Part shown: in pieces, positions 20,791 through 28,161 of the stretch | Numbering within the stretch: position 1 is the first letter of the stretch | Layout of the letters: every line of letters begins with the position of its first letter | Virus record (IMG/VR): IMGVR_UViG_3300023179_000237 | Location: 1-39,673 of that record | Length of the DNA stretch: 39,673 bases | From: a virus | Reading direction: 5' to 3' (one strand) | Translations under genes and position numbers: made by a program | The notes under the pieces: generated by a model | What the model was told of the DNA's origin: nothing | Seen by the model: the letters and a program-made list of their open reading frames with translations, nothing else | Databases searched by the model: none

Positions 20791-21087
20791 ATGAAACGTA
20801 AGACCGCTCGAAAAATGTTGGCTGCCCTATTGGAAATTCAAACCATCCAAAAAGAAAACATGAAAAAGAAAACCCTCATCTCCAAAGTCGTTTCCATCGG
20901 TGATCTCCGCCGGCGTGCCGGTAGTGACGAGAAGTATCATCAGCTCGCCATGATTTCGGCCAGCAACCTTGGTGGGTCCCCGAAGAATCTCGACGACGCC
21001 ATCAACTGGTTGAACACTAACGCCATGGAGACGGATGAGGATGGGGTGGTCGGTGAAATCAACTTCTGCCGTGATTTGGTTAAATAA
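20791..21087 (+). CDS. hypothetical protein
   Basis: 98 residues. Basic helical N-terminus (KRKTARKMLAALLEIQTIQK), then LISKVVSIGDLRRRAGSDE and a helical C-terminal half. Promoter TTGACT...TAAACT, TTCCACAATG. No family is recognised. Confidence 0.65.
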   Translation: MKRKTARKMLAALLEIQTIQKENMKKKTLISKVVSIGDLRRRAGSDEKYHQLAMISASNLGGSPKNLDDAINWLNTNAMETDEDGVVGEINFCRDLVK

Positions 21088-21129
21088 ATGGTTGACTTCA
21101 TTTAACGTCGGTATTATGATTCTATCACG

Positions 21130-21552
21130 ATGAACCTCCAAGTCGAATTAGCCAAGTCAATTGCCAGCCTGGCCCACCAAGGCCAGTTCCGTCGTGATGG
21201 TCATACACCCTACATCAGCCATCCAGCCTCAGTTGCACGGAGGATTCGTGCTGTGACGGTTCTCCCATATTTTGAGGCGGTTGCATGGCTGCACGATTCG
21301 ATTGAAGACTCTAACGGACAGGTCCAGGAGAATTTGTTGTTGACTCGTGGAATTGATATAGAAATTGTCAATGCGGTGGTCGCCATCACTAAGGTTGATG
21401 GTGAGGATTATGAGAAGTATTTGCTTCGTGTGAAGTCAGATCCTTACGCGAAACTTGTCAAGATCCACGATATGTTGGACAACCTATCCGACCGCCCTTC
21501 CAATAAACAAATTCTCAAATACGCTAGAGGTCTTCAGTTTCTTCTTTCTTGA
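21130..21552 (+). CDS. small alarmone hydrolase (HD domain, MESH1/SpoT-like)
   Basis: 140 residues with the HD hydrolase signature of RelA/SpoT enzymes: LAHQGQFRRDGHTPYISHP, VAWLHDSIEDS (the HD pair) and KIHDMLDNLSDRPS. No synthetase or regulatory domain, so it is a stand-alone hydrolase expected to convert (p)ppGpp to GDP/GTP plus pyrophosphate with Mn2+. It could keep the host stringent response low during infection (inference). Promoter TTGACT...TATTAT, leaderless type. Confidence 0.8.
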   Translation: MNLQVELAKSIASLAHQGQFRRDGHTPYISHPASVARRIRAVTVLPYFEAVAWLHDSIEDSNGQVQENLLLTRGIDIEIVNAVVAITKVDGEDYEKYLLRVKSDPYAKLVKIHDMLDNLSDRPSNKQILKYARGLQFLLS

Positions 21553-21554
21553 TT

Positions 21555-21722
21555 ATGAACCGTATCGTTGATCGGTCAGAACAAAAATTTTACAGAATTG
21601 ATGCATGGCATCCTTATAGACATTCTGTGGATGAAGTCGTGTTAGGCATCTCTGCTGCAGAGGAACTTTCAAAAATGTGGGAAGATGACGGTTACGAAGT
21701 GGAAATTTCAAACGATTATTGA
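21555..21722 (+). CDS. hypothetical protein
   Basis: 55 residues, MNRIVDRSEQKFYRIDAWHP; ATG two bases after the hydrolase stop, so likely co-transcribed. C-terminal acidic part (MWEDDGYEVEISNDY). No family is recognised. Confidence 0.55.
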   Translation: MNRIVDRSEQKFYRIDAWHPYRHSVDEVVLGISAAEELSKMWEDDGYEVEISNDY

Positions 21723-21724
21723 CT

Positions 21725-21976
21725 ATGGATCTTAATACAAACGTCACTGTTTTTCGAGGTTATCTGAAGAACCGCACGTATTTCGTAAATCTTTCCGAAG
21801 ATTATGATGAAGGCGGAATGAATTGGCACGGGTCTTTGGAAGGGTTGAAGGAAAGGCTCGTCGAACTCTACGGACTATATTGGACCGAACACGTTGAAAT
21901 CCAACGGTGGCAGTTGACAGAACAACGGATTGATCATATTACCGGCGACGGAATTGATTACCGAAATTCTTTTTGA
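21725..21976 (+). CDS. hypothetical protein
   Basis: 83 residues, MDLNTNVTVFRGYLKNRTYF; ATG two bases after the previous stop. Alpha/beta with a helix LEGLKERLVELYGLY. Third gene of the alarmone hydrolase unit. Confidence 0.6.
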   Translation: MDLNTNVTVFRGYLKNRTYFVNLSEDYDEGGMNWHGSLEGLKERLVELYGLYWTEHVEIQRWQLTEQRIDHITGDGIDYRNSF

Positions 21977-22020
21977 AGAGGCTTGACTTTTTATCATTTT
22001 GGAGATACTCTAGTCCCACA

Positions 22021-22371
22021 ATGAATAACACGATTCCAGTCGTAACCCTCCGTGACCTCAACTACTCCAAGTCAAATCCTCCGGTTTCGATTCCAGCCGG
22101 AACGAATCTTGAACTGTCTTTCAGTCAAGAAAATCACGCCAAGGCGGTGTTTCATTTCAACGGAGTCCGTCATGGTTTGTTGGTCAGCAACCTTCACAAG
22201 ACCGTCAAGGCAACCAATGGTGTGAAGTTTCGCAAGTTTCCGTCAATGGTTGCACTTGAACGGATGAACAACGATGGAGTTTGCACCACCGTCACCGGTC
22301 AGCGGGTTGAGCCAGACGGTGTTGCTTCCGATGGGTCTGCTTCGTGGCTGTTGGTCGCCGGCGTCATTTAA
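22021..22371 (+). CDS. hypothetical phage protein
   Basis: 116 residues. Beta-rich (IPVVTLRDLNYSKSNPPVSI, HFNGVRHGLLVSNLHKTVK), with a conserved-looking KFRKFPSMVALERMNNDG segment. Start set by TTGACT...TACTCT and CCCACAATG; the frame from 21973 spans the promoter. Function unknown. Confidence 0.65.
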   Translation: MNNTIPVVTLRDLNYSKSNPPVSIPAGTNLELSFSQENHAKAVFHFNGVRHGLLVSNLHKTVKATNGVKFRKFPSMVALERMNNDGVCTTVTGQRVEPDGVASDGSASWLLVAGVI

Positions 22372-22382
22372 TAAAAACTCTT

Positions 22383-22574
22383 ATGGACGAATACAAACTA
22401 ATCAAGTCGTTGGACGTCAATGGTGTTCGGGTGAATGTCTTCTCGAGCGGAACCGTGAAGATTTACGGTAAAAACAAGGCAGCTTCTGACGTGGTTATGC
22501 GTTACATGGAGGCCGAGGGAATTTTGGATGACATTTTTGTTCAATCCGATTTTAAGTGCAAACGTAAGAGTTAA
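22383..22574 (+). CDS. hypothetical protein
   Basis: 63 residues, MDEYKLIKSLDVNGVRVNVF; beta then a helix (AASDVVMRYMEAEGI) and a basic Cys-containing end. ATG 11 nt after the previous stop, no Shine-Dalgarno. Confidence 0.6.
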   Translation: MDEYKLIKSLDVNGVRVNVFSSGTVKIYGKNKAASDVVMRYMEAEGILDDIFVQSDFKCKRKS

Positions 22575-22615
22575 CGGCTTGACTTTCTATAAAAACCATC
22601 TACACTGATTCCACA

Positions 22616-22885
22616 ATGAATCTAACGATTAACAAAGTTTCCCATCACCGAAACGGTGTTTGTGGAATTGGTTTCACAGTCATCCTTTTCACCGACAATG
22701 AACTAAACGATGGTCCGATGGTGGCTACGATCTCTGACGATGACAAGTTGGCCTGCCATGTTCTTAACGTCGGTGAGTTGGTAAAGGGTAACATCGAATT
22801 TGCTGAAGGAAACAGTTTCCGTGGCGACCGTTATGTGGATGACCTTTTGAGGTTGGCATCAGAGTTCGAGGAAAACGTAAAGTAG
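22616..22885 (+). CDS. hypothetical protein
   Basis: 89 residues, beta-rich N-terminus (LTINKVSHHRNGVCGIGFTV) and an acidic helical end. Standard promoter TTGACTTTCTATAAAA with TACACT and TTCCACAATG. No family is recognised. Confidence 0.65.
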   Translation: MNLTINKVSHHRNGVCGIGFTVILFTDNELNDGPMVATISDDDKLACHVLNVGELVKGNIEFAEGNSFRGDRYVDDLLRLASEFEENVK

Positions 22886-22924
22886 GCTTGACTTTCTATA
22901 AAACTAAACTATACTGGTTTCACA

Positions 22925-23440
22925 ATGAATAAGAAACAAAAAATTCACAGAGGGTCAATCATCACCAACATCGTTCCTATCAAGGAATATGCTCTCACAC
23001 ACCCAGTTGGAACGGTGGGGCAAGTTACACGAGTTCTTCGCAAGAAGGGCCAGGTTGTGGTCAAGTTTAAGGACGGTTATGGAAGTATTGTTCCAGTCGC
23101 AAACGTTGAACTCTCTCCAGTGACCAACCAAAAGGTGCCTAAGGTGGGTGATTTGTTCTATACCAGTTGGGGCTACGATCAAACCAACATCGACTTTTAT
23201 CAGGTGACCAAGGCAATCAGCAAGGACACCGTCGAGGTCCGTTCGTGTGTGGGAAAACGGGAATATGACCAACCCCTGGCCGGGCATGTCAAGGCGGACA
23301 AAGGCAACCTCACAGGTGAACCGAAGAAGCATCGGGTTCTCTACGATATGCAGGGCAATCCTTCGTTCAAGATTGCTTCCTACGCTCGTGCCTGGCCAAC
23401 CGATGAGAACGCTGAACACTTTTTCAGCGAATGGGCTTGA
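22925..23440 (+). CDS. conserved phage protein with two SH3/KOW-like parts
   Basis: 171 residues. First part: PVGTVGQVTRVLRKKGQVVV with FKDGYGSIVPVANVELS (KOW-like). Second: VGDLFYTSWGYDQTNIDFYQ, DTVEVRSCVGKREYDQP and GEPKKHRV, a block I recall from uncharacterised phage proteins. Likely a small beta-barrel protein; partner unknown. Standard leaderless promoter. Confidence 0.65.
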   Translation: MNKKQKIHRGSIITNIVPIKEYALTHPVGTVGQVTRVLRKKGQVVVKFKDGYGSIVPVANVELSPVTNQKVPKVGDLFYTSWGYDQTNIDFYQVTKAISKDTVEVRSCVGKREYDQPLAGHVKADKGNLTGEPKKHRVLYDMQGNPSFKIASYARAWPTDENAEHFFSEWA

Positions 23441-23525
23441 TATTTGGTGAACCTCGGACTATGGGAGTCTAACTCCTGAATTCATTGTCCTCGAAAACAC
23501 CGAGGGTCCAAAGTGTTGAGAAGAT

Positions 23526-23561
23526 GACCGGCGACTTAATTGTTGTCGGTTTCTTCTTTTT
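23526..23561 (+). terminator. Rho-independent terminator
   Basis: ACCGGCGAC pairs with GTTGTCGGT (9 bp with two G-U) around TTAATT and is followed by TTCTTCTTTTT. The 85 bases before it hold further pairing (CCTCGG/CCGAGG, GGAGT/ACTCC), so the 3' UTR of 22925 is structured. Confidence 0.8.
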
Positions 23562-23605
23562 AACGGCTTGACTTTTTATCATCCTTGAGATATTCTTTTA
23601 ACACA

Positions 23606-23812
23606 ATGAACGACAAACTTGACCCACAAAACGAAGCCCACGAACTCGCTCACATGACTGCCGAGGAACAGATTCAGGAACAAAAATTCATGGATGAGGC
23701 TCGAGAGATTCGAGAGGCTGACATGGCACGTGGTTGGCCCGGCGATGGATCCGGCATGGATGACTTTGCCGACTACAATCAAAACGAAGCGATGGATTAT
23801 TCCAACGAATAA
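23606..23812 (+). CDS. acidic hypothetical protein
   Basis: 68 residues, very acidic and helical (NEAHELAHMTAEEQIQEQKF, EAREIREADMARGW). Promoter TTGACT...TATTCT with TTTAACACAATG. Could be a small DNA-mimic or inhibitor, but this is only suggested by charge. Confidence 0.6.
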   Translation: MNDKLDPQNEAHELAHMTAEEQIQEQKFMDEAREIREADMARGWPGDGSGMDDFADYNQNEAMDYSNE

Positions 23813-23816
23813 AAAT

Positions 23817-24083
23817 ATGGAAAATTCTAATTGGGTATTTGAACGGAGTAGCGGATTCGCAGGATGGCGTTGCACAAAGTGTGCTACGTGGATTTACGAC
23901 CGATCTCCATTTGTTTGTAACTGTAAACCAATTCACCTGGAAGGTATAACATGGTCAGACCATTATCATTCGGGAGAATGTCCGGACTGTGGTGAAAAGA
24001 TTCCTTCCGTTGCGGAGGAAGGTGACGAGTGTGGAAACTGTGGCCATGTCTTCTGGCTAACCTTTGAAAACGCAGGGAATTAA
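23817..24083 (+). CDS. zinc-ribbon protein
   Basis: 88 residues with two Cys clusters: CTKCATWI...CNCK and CPDCGEKI...CGNCGHVF, each fitting a zinc ribbon. ATG four bases after the previous stop; the frame from 23694 overlaps that gene. Nucleic-acid or protein binding is likely. Confidence 0.65.
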   Translation: MENSNWVFERSSGFAGWRCTKCATWIYDRSPFVCNCKPIHLEGITWSDHYHSGECPDCGEKIPSVAEEGDECGNCGHVFWLTFENAGN

Positions 24084-24087
24084 ACTT

Positions 24088-24285
24088 ATGCCCAACGTCA
24101 AAGATTGTATCGAATACATCGTTGGATGTGGATTCACGTTCACAGGAAGAGTTTCTCGAAGGTTTCCGAGAGGAGGTCCTACGTTTTACTGTTTCACTAA
24201 AAATTCCGGAACTATGCCAAATGGTTCAACGGAAGTCCTTTTCACCATCTCTGAACTCCGTCATGCAAAACAATTTGGTTGGTAG
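24088..24285 (+). CDS. hypothetical protein
   Basis: 65 residues, MPNVKDCIEYIVGCGFTFTG; Gly/Phe-rich and beta-like. ATG four bases after the previous stop. No family is recognised. Confidence 0.55.
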   Translation: MPNVKDCIEYIVGCGFTFTGRVSRRFPRGGPTFYCFTKNSGTMPNGSTEVLFTISELRHAKQFGW

Positions 24286-24323
24286 GCTTGACTTTCTATA
24301 AAAATCCCCTACACTTGTCCTAC

Positions 24324-24617
24324 ATGAAAACCATTCCATTGAAACGTGCTCACGAACTAATCGAAGCTGCTTCGGCAGTCATCGTTAATCGAGACGCACT
24401 GATGTATCCGTCGTTTGACGATTTGACGGGAGATTCCGATAACGAGTTTCTTTACCTCGGTTGGACTGACTCCGATGGTCTTGAATTTGTTATTAAAGCC
24501 TGTGAAGGCGAGAACCAAGAGGTCGAAGTCACTGATGACGGTAATCTCGTGCTGGTTGATGATGAAGGTGAAAAATTTGAGTTGACTCTCTTAACAACTA
24601 ATGTGGTGAAAGTTTAA
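24324..24617 (+). CDS. acidic hypothetical protein
   Basis: 97 residues, MKTIPLKRAHELIEAASAVI; acidic beta C-terminal half (VEVTDDGNLVLVDDEGEKF). Start 8 nt after TACACT; the frame from 24279 includes the promoter. Confidence 0.65.
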   Translation: MKTIPLKRAHELIEAASAVIVNRDALMYPSFDDLTGDSDNEFLYLGWTDSDGLEFVIKACEGENQEVEVTDDGNLVLVDDEGEKFELTLLTTNVVKV

Positions 24618-24620
24618 TTT

Positions 24621-24815
24621 ATGAAACCTATTGAAGCTCTTTTGTTGGTTGCAATTGCGGTTGTGTTTTTGTCAGTCGGTGTAAACATGGGAATAAGCAC
24701 AACCACCGAAAAAATGAAACGTGAATCTCTCCAAGGGTTCGTGGCAAAAGCAACCTACGCAACTAATTCAGTTGGTGAGGTTTCTATCAAGTCTATCGAG
24801 TGGAAGAAACCGTAA
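24621..24815 (+). CDS. small membrane protein
   Basis: 64 residues; one N-terminal membrane helix (EALLLVAIAVVFLSVGVNMG), then a Thr/Lys-rich soluble tail. Three bases after the previous stop. Role unknown. Confidence 0.6.
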   Translation: MKPIEALLLVAIAVVFLSVGVNMGISTTTEKMKRESLQGFVAKATYATNSVGEVSIKSIEWKKP

Positions 24816-24864
24816 CGAATTGAGGCTTGACTTCTTATCATTTCTGGGATATTCTATTCCCACA

Positions 24865-25152
24865 ATGAACACTACATCTGCCACCGAGTCACTCGTCGAG
24901 TTTTATCATCTCCCTGGCCTTGGGGTCAAGGAGACGGCCACCATCCTCACCACCGGCACCCATGACAGCTGCCACGAGTTGTATTCCCATCTTCGCAAGG
25001 TCAACCTGGCCACGGGAGACACCGCGGGTTATCGTTACAGCATTCTTCCCACCGATGAGGCAGGCCGAGTTGTGAAGCAGACCAATGAGGAGTCTGCTCG
25101 TGATCTGGCCGAGTTCCGTCATCGGGTTTACGGTGAACCTATGCCGGTCTAA
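24865..25152 (+). CDS. hypothetical protein
   Basis: 95 residues. GVKETATILTTGTHDSCHEL and GDTAGYRYSILPTDEAG form an alpha/beta core, with a helix NEESARDLAEFRHRVYG at the end. Promoter TTGACT...TATTCT, TCCCACAATG; frame from 24721 rejected because it spans the promoter. Confidence 0.65.
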   Translation: MNTTSATESLVEFYHLPGLGVKETATILTTGTHDSCHELYSHLRKVNLATGDTAGYRYSILPTDEAGRVVKQTNEESARDLAEFRHRVYGEPMPV

Positions 25153-25163
25153 GTTGTTATCTA

Positions 25164-25298
25164 ATGAAGACTTACATCGTTTTTGATGCATGCGGTCGGG
25201 AACTCGGTCTAATCAAGGCCGGAAGCCTTATTTCTGCTGAGAAGAAAGCGAAGAAGAAGTTCGGGGGCTACCTAAACGTCTGTTACACAGAGATTTAA
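25164..25298 (+). CDS. small phage protein
   Basis: 44 residues: KTYIVFDACGRELGLIKAGS then a basic helix ISAEKKAKKKFGG and YLNVCYTEI. This strand-helix-strand pattern with a lysine-rich helix and YTEI end recurs in phages. Function unknown. Confidence 0.6.
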   Translation: MKTYIVFDACGRELGLIKAGSLISAEKKAKKKFGGYLNVCYTEI

Positions 25299-25301
25299 TT
25301 T

Positions 25302-25535
25302 ATGACCCAGAACCAACCTGACAACCAAAACGACCCTTCCTTCGACCCCCACGAACAAGCCGGGCATGACGCTGCCTTGACGCAGGCGAGCCTGATACTT
25401 CTTGGGTTTGTGTTGACCGCCATTATCATTGTGACGGTTCTCGTGGACAATTCTCAAGCTCCATGGCAAGTTAAGGCAACTTGTGTTGGTGTTGCTTTGA
25501 TGGGATTTATTTCTTTGGCGGGATGGTTGGATTGA
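25302..25535 (+). CDS. two-helix membrane protein
   Basis: 77 residues. Hydrophilic N-terminal half, then membrane helices ILLGFVLTAIIIVTVLV and VGVALMGFISLAGWL. Three bases after the previous stop. It forms a pair with the next membrane protein gene. Confidence 0.6.
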   Translation: MTQNQPDNQNDPSFDPHEQAGHDAALTQASLILLGFVLTAIIIVTVLVDNSQAPWQVKATCVGVALMGFISLAGWLD

Positions 25536-25539
25536 ACCT

Positions 25540-25719
25540 ATGTCGGAGAATAACCTTCGTGAAGGAAACCGTGCATGGTTCACGTTGCCAGTGTGTTTAA
25601 TAGTCGTTGCAGCAACCTTTTGGGTTGACCATAAAGGAAACGATTTGAACAGTATAATTTTTAACCTTCTGGGAATCTTGATTCTTTGTATTGTTGGAAT
25701 GATGGAAAATAAAGGTTGA
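25540..25719 (+). CDS. two-helix membrane protein
   Basis: 59 residues, helices FTLPVCLIVVAATFWV and IIFNLLGILILCIVGMM. Four bases after 25302's stop. Two adjacent small membrane proteins could be a holin/antiholin-like pair, but no lysin is nearby. The TGA stop is in TTGATT of the next promoter. Confidence 0.6.
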   Translation: MSENNLREGNRAWFTLPVCLIVVAATFWVDHKGNDLNSIIFNLLGILILCIVGMMENKG

Positions 25720-25750
25720 TTTTCTTTAATCAAAGAAGTCTTTTAACACA

Positions 25751-26035
25751 ATGAAACCGAACATCAAACTTCCCGCAGTTTTCCGACCAACATCTGACAG
25801 CCTTATGGATGTAAATGGCATCACATTTCGACTTGTTGCCATGCATCAAATGACTTACGACGGAGAATGGGAATCCGCTGGATTTTACCTCTATCTCGCA
25901 AATGAACTGATCGGTCACTTCTGGGGTTATCCAAGCAATGAAAACATTTTATCGGTGTTCCGAACCTACATGGCGGTGAAATCTACTGATTACGGGATCA
26001 CCCGTGATGAAATCAAAAATCTTCAGAAGATTTAA
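25751..26035 (+). CDS. hypothetical protein
   Basis: 94 residues, beta-rich middle (GITFRLVAMHQMTYDGEWES) and helical end. Starts in TTTTAACACAATG after a weak promoter at TTGATT. No family is recognised. Confidence 0.6.
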   Translation: MKPNIKLPAVFRPTSDSLMDVNGITFRLVAMHQMTYDGEWESAGFYLYLANELIGHFWGYPSNENILSVFRTYMAVKSTDYGITRDEIKNLQKI

Positions 26036-26083
26036 TTTAATTCGTTGACTTGTTATAGAACTCTGTGTAATCTGTCCCACGTA

Positions 26084-26158
26084 ATGAACGTCGGCGGCAG
26101 ACGAAAACTGCCAGTGAGGTGGTCAAACACCAAGAGTGGGGCACCAAGGCGACCCTAA
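26084..26158 (+). CDS. 24-codon leaderless mini-ORF
   Basis: MNVGGRRKLPVRWSNTKSGA then PRRP; strongly basic. Promoter TTGACT...TAATCT ends 10 nt before ATG, as for full-size genes. The same stretch can form GGCAG/CTGCC, so a small RNA is the alternative. No larger gene lies between 26035 and 26237. Confidence 0.4.
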   Translation: MNVGGRRKLPVRWSNTKSGAPRRP

Positions 26159-26236
26159 ATCCCTTTATCGTTATCTAACATTTTCATCAAATTAAGGCTT
26201 GAGTTCTTTTAAGGTCGGTGATAATCTATTTCCACA

Positions 26237-26593
26237 ATGAAAGTCACCCAAGCACAAATCAAGAACTTCCTCAAGAAACAACTTTCCACCAACGAGGCGT
26301 GGGCTTTGCGAGCCCTTGTCCGTATCCACGAGTTCCAGACTATGGATGAGCAGGCTGCTGGTGTCACCCGTGAAGCAAACTCGGTGGGCTTTAGCGGTTG
26401 CGACGCTGAGTTTCTCACCAGCCTTACCCGTCAATACCTGACTCGGGGTTCGCTTAGTCAGAAGCAGATGGGATTTGTCTTCAAGAAAATGCCTCGTTAC
26501 TGGGGACAAATCAAGGGGCTTATCCCTGAGGACCAGTTGGTTGCCTTGGTGGGTGCTGATCAGGCCAAGGCAGCGACCCCTGTGAACGCCTAA
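26237..26593 (+). CDS. conserved phage protein of unknown function
   Basis: 118 residues. IKNFLKKQLSTNEAWALRAL, IHEFQTMDEQAAG, VGFSGCDAEFLTSLTRQY and LSQKQMGFVFKKMPRYWGQI match a phage-specific helical family I recognise by pattern. Probably nucleic-acid associated given the basic helices. Promoter TTGAGT...TAATCT, TTTCCACAATG. Confidence 0.7.
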   Translation: MKVTQAQIKNFLKKQLSTNEAWALRALVRIHEFQTMDEQAAGVTREANSVGFSGCDAEFLTSLTRQYLTRGSLSQKQMGFVFKKMPRYWGQIKGLIPEDQLVALVGADQAKAATPVNA

Positions 26594-26604
26594 TCGGCAT
26601 TTGG

Positions 26605-26633
26605 TTGACTTGTTTTTGGTGTTGGTCTATAGT
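26605..26633 (+). promoter_or_regulatory. promoter of tRNA 26645 and downstream genes
   Basis: TTGACT (26605-26610), 17-nt spacer, TATAGT (26628-26633). The transcript would begin about five bases before the tRNA. Confidence 0.65.
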
Positions 26634-26644
26634 TATTGGAGATT

Positions 26645-26733
26645 GCCGAGGTGCCTCAGAGGCGACAGGAATAGCTTTGTAAGCTATCGGGTTAACAGCC
26701 CCACCGGGGGTTCGATTCCCTCTCTCGGCTCCA
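26645..26733 (+). tRNA. tRNA with UGU anticodon and long variable arm
   Basis: Acceptor GCCGAGG/TCTCGGC, discriminator T, encoded CCA, anticodon stem ATAGC/GCTAT with loop TTTGTAA, T-arm loop TTCGATT. The variable region is 18 nt with GGG/CCC pairing, the class II shape of Ser/Leu/Tyr tRNAs, but the anticodon is that of Thr (ACA). The D-arm TGCCTCAGAGGCGA is Ser-like. Confidence 0.85.
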
Positions 26734-26766
26734 GACTTTACTTTAACGGTTGAACGATAACGAGTT

Positions 26767-26973
26767 ATGAAGGCCAAATTTGTAAAAGATGTGACGCTTG
26801 ATGTGCTTGATACCCACGAGGAACTTTACCACAAGTTCTTTCGGAAGGATGATGAAGTGCAAGTTTCTGATGCTGACGGAGTTAGCATACATGGCAGTCA
26901 GTTCACCAACATCCTTTTAATGAACGGTGATCTTCTGCTTGACGTTCCCCGCAACAGTGTTACCATTCTCTGA
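26767..26973 (+). CDS. hypothetical protein
   Basis: 68 residues, MKAKFVKDVTLDVLDTHEEL; acidic, beta-like end (LLLDVPRNSVTIL). Same transcript as the tRNA at 26645, 33 nt downstream of its CCA. Directly abuts the next ATG. Confidence 0.6.
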   Translation: MKAKFVKDVTLDVLDTHEELYHKFFRKDDEVQVSDADGVSIHGSQFTNILLMNGDLLLDVPRNSVTIL

Positions 26974-27240
26974 ATGAGTAAAACACTAGATCTTAACCAA
27001 CGGCCAACCAGCATCACCCTCAAAGATACCACGGGTGTTGCCTGTGACGAATGTTCAAACACCACCTTCAGCGAGGCGATGATTATGCGGAAGGTATCCA
27101 GACTCCTCACTGGTGCTCCGAAGGATTCTTATGTTCCCGTTCCGGTGTTTCTTTGTTCCGCGTGCGGACATCTCAATGACGAGTTTCTCCCAGCCGAACT
27201 GAAGGCAGCGAGTGAACCCAGTCTCATTGCCAAGGCCTGA
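26974..27240 (+). CDS. conserved phage zinc-ribbon protein
   Basis: 88 residues. CDECSNTTF and CSACGHLNDEFLP form a four-Cys zinc ribbon; the middle KVSRLLTGAPKDSYVPVPVF is a pattern familiar from many phages. ATG immediately after the previous stop. Exact role not known. Confidence 0.7.
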   Translation: MSKTLDLNQRPTSITLKDTTGVACDECSNTTFSEAMIMRKVSRLLTGAPKDSYVPVPVFLCSACGHLNDEFLPAELKAASEPSLIAKA

Positions 27241-27281
27241 TTGGTCTGGTGGTACCCCTCCCAGACGGGGACAATTATTAA

Positions 27282-27461
27282 ATGGACGCTTCATTGGAAA
27301 CTTACGCGGCATCCGCCGGCAAGTTATTTGAGTGTTCGCACGACCCGGTGGTTTTTCGTCTAATGAATGACCACGTTTATGACGCAATTGAATCGTTGAC
27401 CACTATCCTAGAATCAACCAGAGATTTTTCTGGAAATCCGTTCCCAGAATTTGTAATTTAA
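27282..27461 (+). CDS. hypothetical protein
   Basis: 59 residues, MDASLETYAASAGKLFECSH; helical, acidic. Preceded by a hairpin GTCTGG/CCAGAC (27243-27265). No ribosome-binding site. No family is recognised. Confidence 0.55.
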   Translation: MDASLETYAASAGKLFECSHDPVVFRLMNDHVYDAIESLTTILESTRDFSGNPFPEFVI

Positions 27462-27502
27462 GTCTTGATTTTTAATCTGTCCTGCGGTATTATTTTAACA
27501 AC

Positions 27503-27829
27503 ATGAAAACCAAGTTCACATTGTCTATCACTGAAGCTCAAGACCGTCTCGCTAGTCACATGGTTGACGACCTCCCGTATTCCGAAAACGAGATTGAAGT
27601 GGAGATTGTTCCTCAGGTGGTTCCTTCTGATAATCTTCCCCTCAACAAAGCATCCAAGATCGCATTGATTAAGTTGGTTCGGACTCTTTCAGACGACCTT
27701 CTGAACAATCGTTTGAAGTTGACTACTCGTGGCGAATTTGAACCCAATCCCGGAGCGAAATACTGGGGTTTGGCTGAAGCAAAGGATTACGTCGAGAAGT
27801 ATCTGATGTATAATACTCCTAAGAATTAA
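27503..27829 (+). CDS. hypothetical protein
   Basis: 108 residues, KTKFTLSITEAQDRLASHMV; acidic middle, helical end (GLAEAKDYVEKYLM). Promoter TTGATT...TATTAT with TTAACAACATG. No family is recognised. Confidence 0.65.
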   Translation: MKTKFTLSITEAQDRLASHMVDDLPYSENEIEVEIVPQVVPSDNLPLNKASKIALIKLVRTLSDDLLNNRLKLTTRGEFEPNPGAKYWGLAEAKDYVEKYLMYNTPKN

Positions 27830-27842
27830 GATTTATCAAAAT

Positions 27843-27919
27843 GGCTGTGTAGTCCAACGGCAGGAGACAAGCGACTTAAAATCGCAACAGTGTGGGTTCA
27901 AATCCCACCACAGCTACCA
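27843..27919 (+). tRNA. tRNA-Leu(UAA)-like with short variable arm
   Basis: Acceptor GGCTGTG/CACAGCT, discriminator A, CCA encoded, T-arm GTGGG-TTCAAAT-CCCAC, anticodon loop CTTAAAA giving UAA. The first anticodon-stem pair is A-A. The variable loop is only five bases, unlike bacterial tRNA-Leu, which has a long arm. A CDS starts eight bases after CCA. Confidence 0.85.
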
Positions 27920-27927
27920 ATTAAAAT

Positions 27928-28155
27928 ATGAATACTTCAGACCACGTTCATTATCGAACGGATAATGTATTTGAATCTCATGAGAGGAACAAACGTATCT
28001 ATGGTGACACTTTTGTCACCCTTATAGATTCGCACATCAAAGAAACCGTCGAACTTTTTAGACACGCGAACATCTGGGTTGTGAATGGAAACCAACTTCA
28101 CACCACCCTTACCGATTTGAGTGATTTTTGGGAGTTTGACAGAAGCCGTAAGTAA
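27928..28155 (+). CDS. hypothetical protein
   Basis: 75 residues, MNTSDHVHYRTDNVFESHER; alpha/beta. ATG eight bases after a tRNA CCA end, so tRNA processing would leave a near-leaderless mRNA. No family is recognised. Confidence 0.6.
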   Translation: MNTSDHVHYRTDNVFESHERNKRIYGDTFVTLIDSHIKETVELFRHANIWVVNGNQLHTTLTDLSDFWEFDRSRK

Positions 28156-28161
28156 TTTTAT

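Noticed and set aside
23443-23515. Possible tRNA with CUA (amber) anticodon
   Set aside because: A 7-nt loop GTCTAAC can be drawn, but the acceptor has only five pairs and no D-arm; the pairs CCTCGG/CCGAGG and GGAGT/ACTCC give a better non-tRNA fold before the terminator.
25302-25719. Holin/antiholin pair
   Set aside because: Two small membrane proteins are adjacent, but no endolysin or spanin gene is nearby and neither resembles a known holin family.
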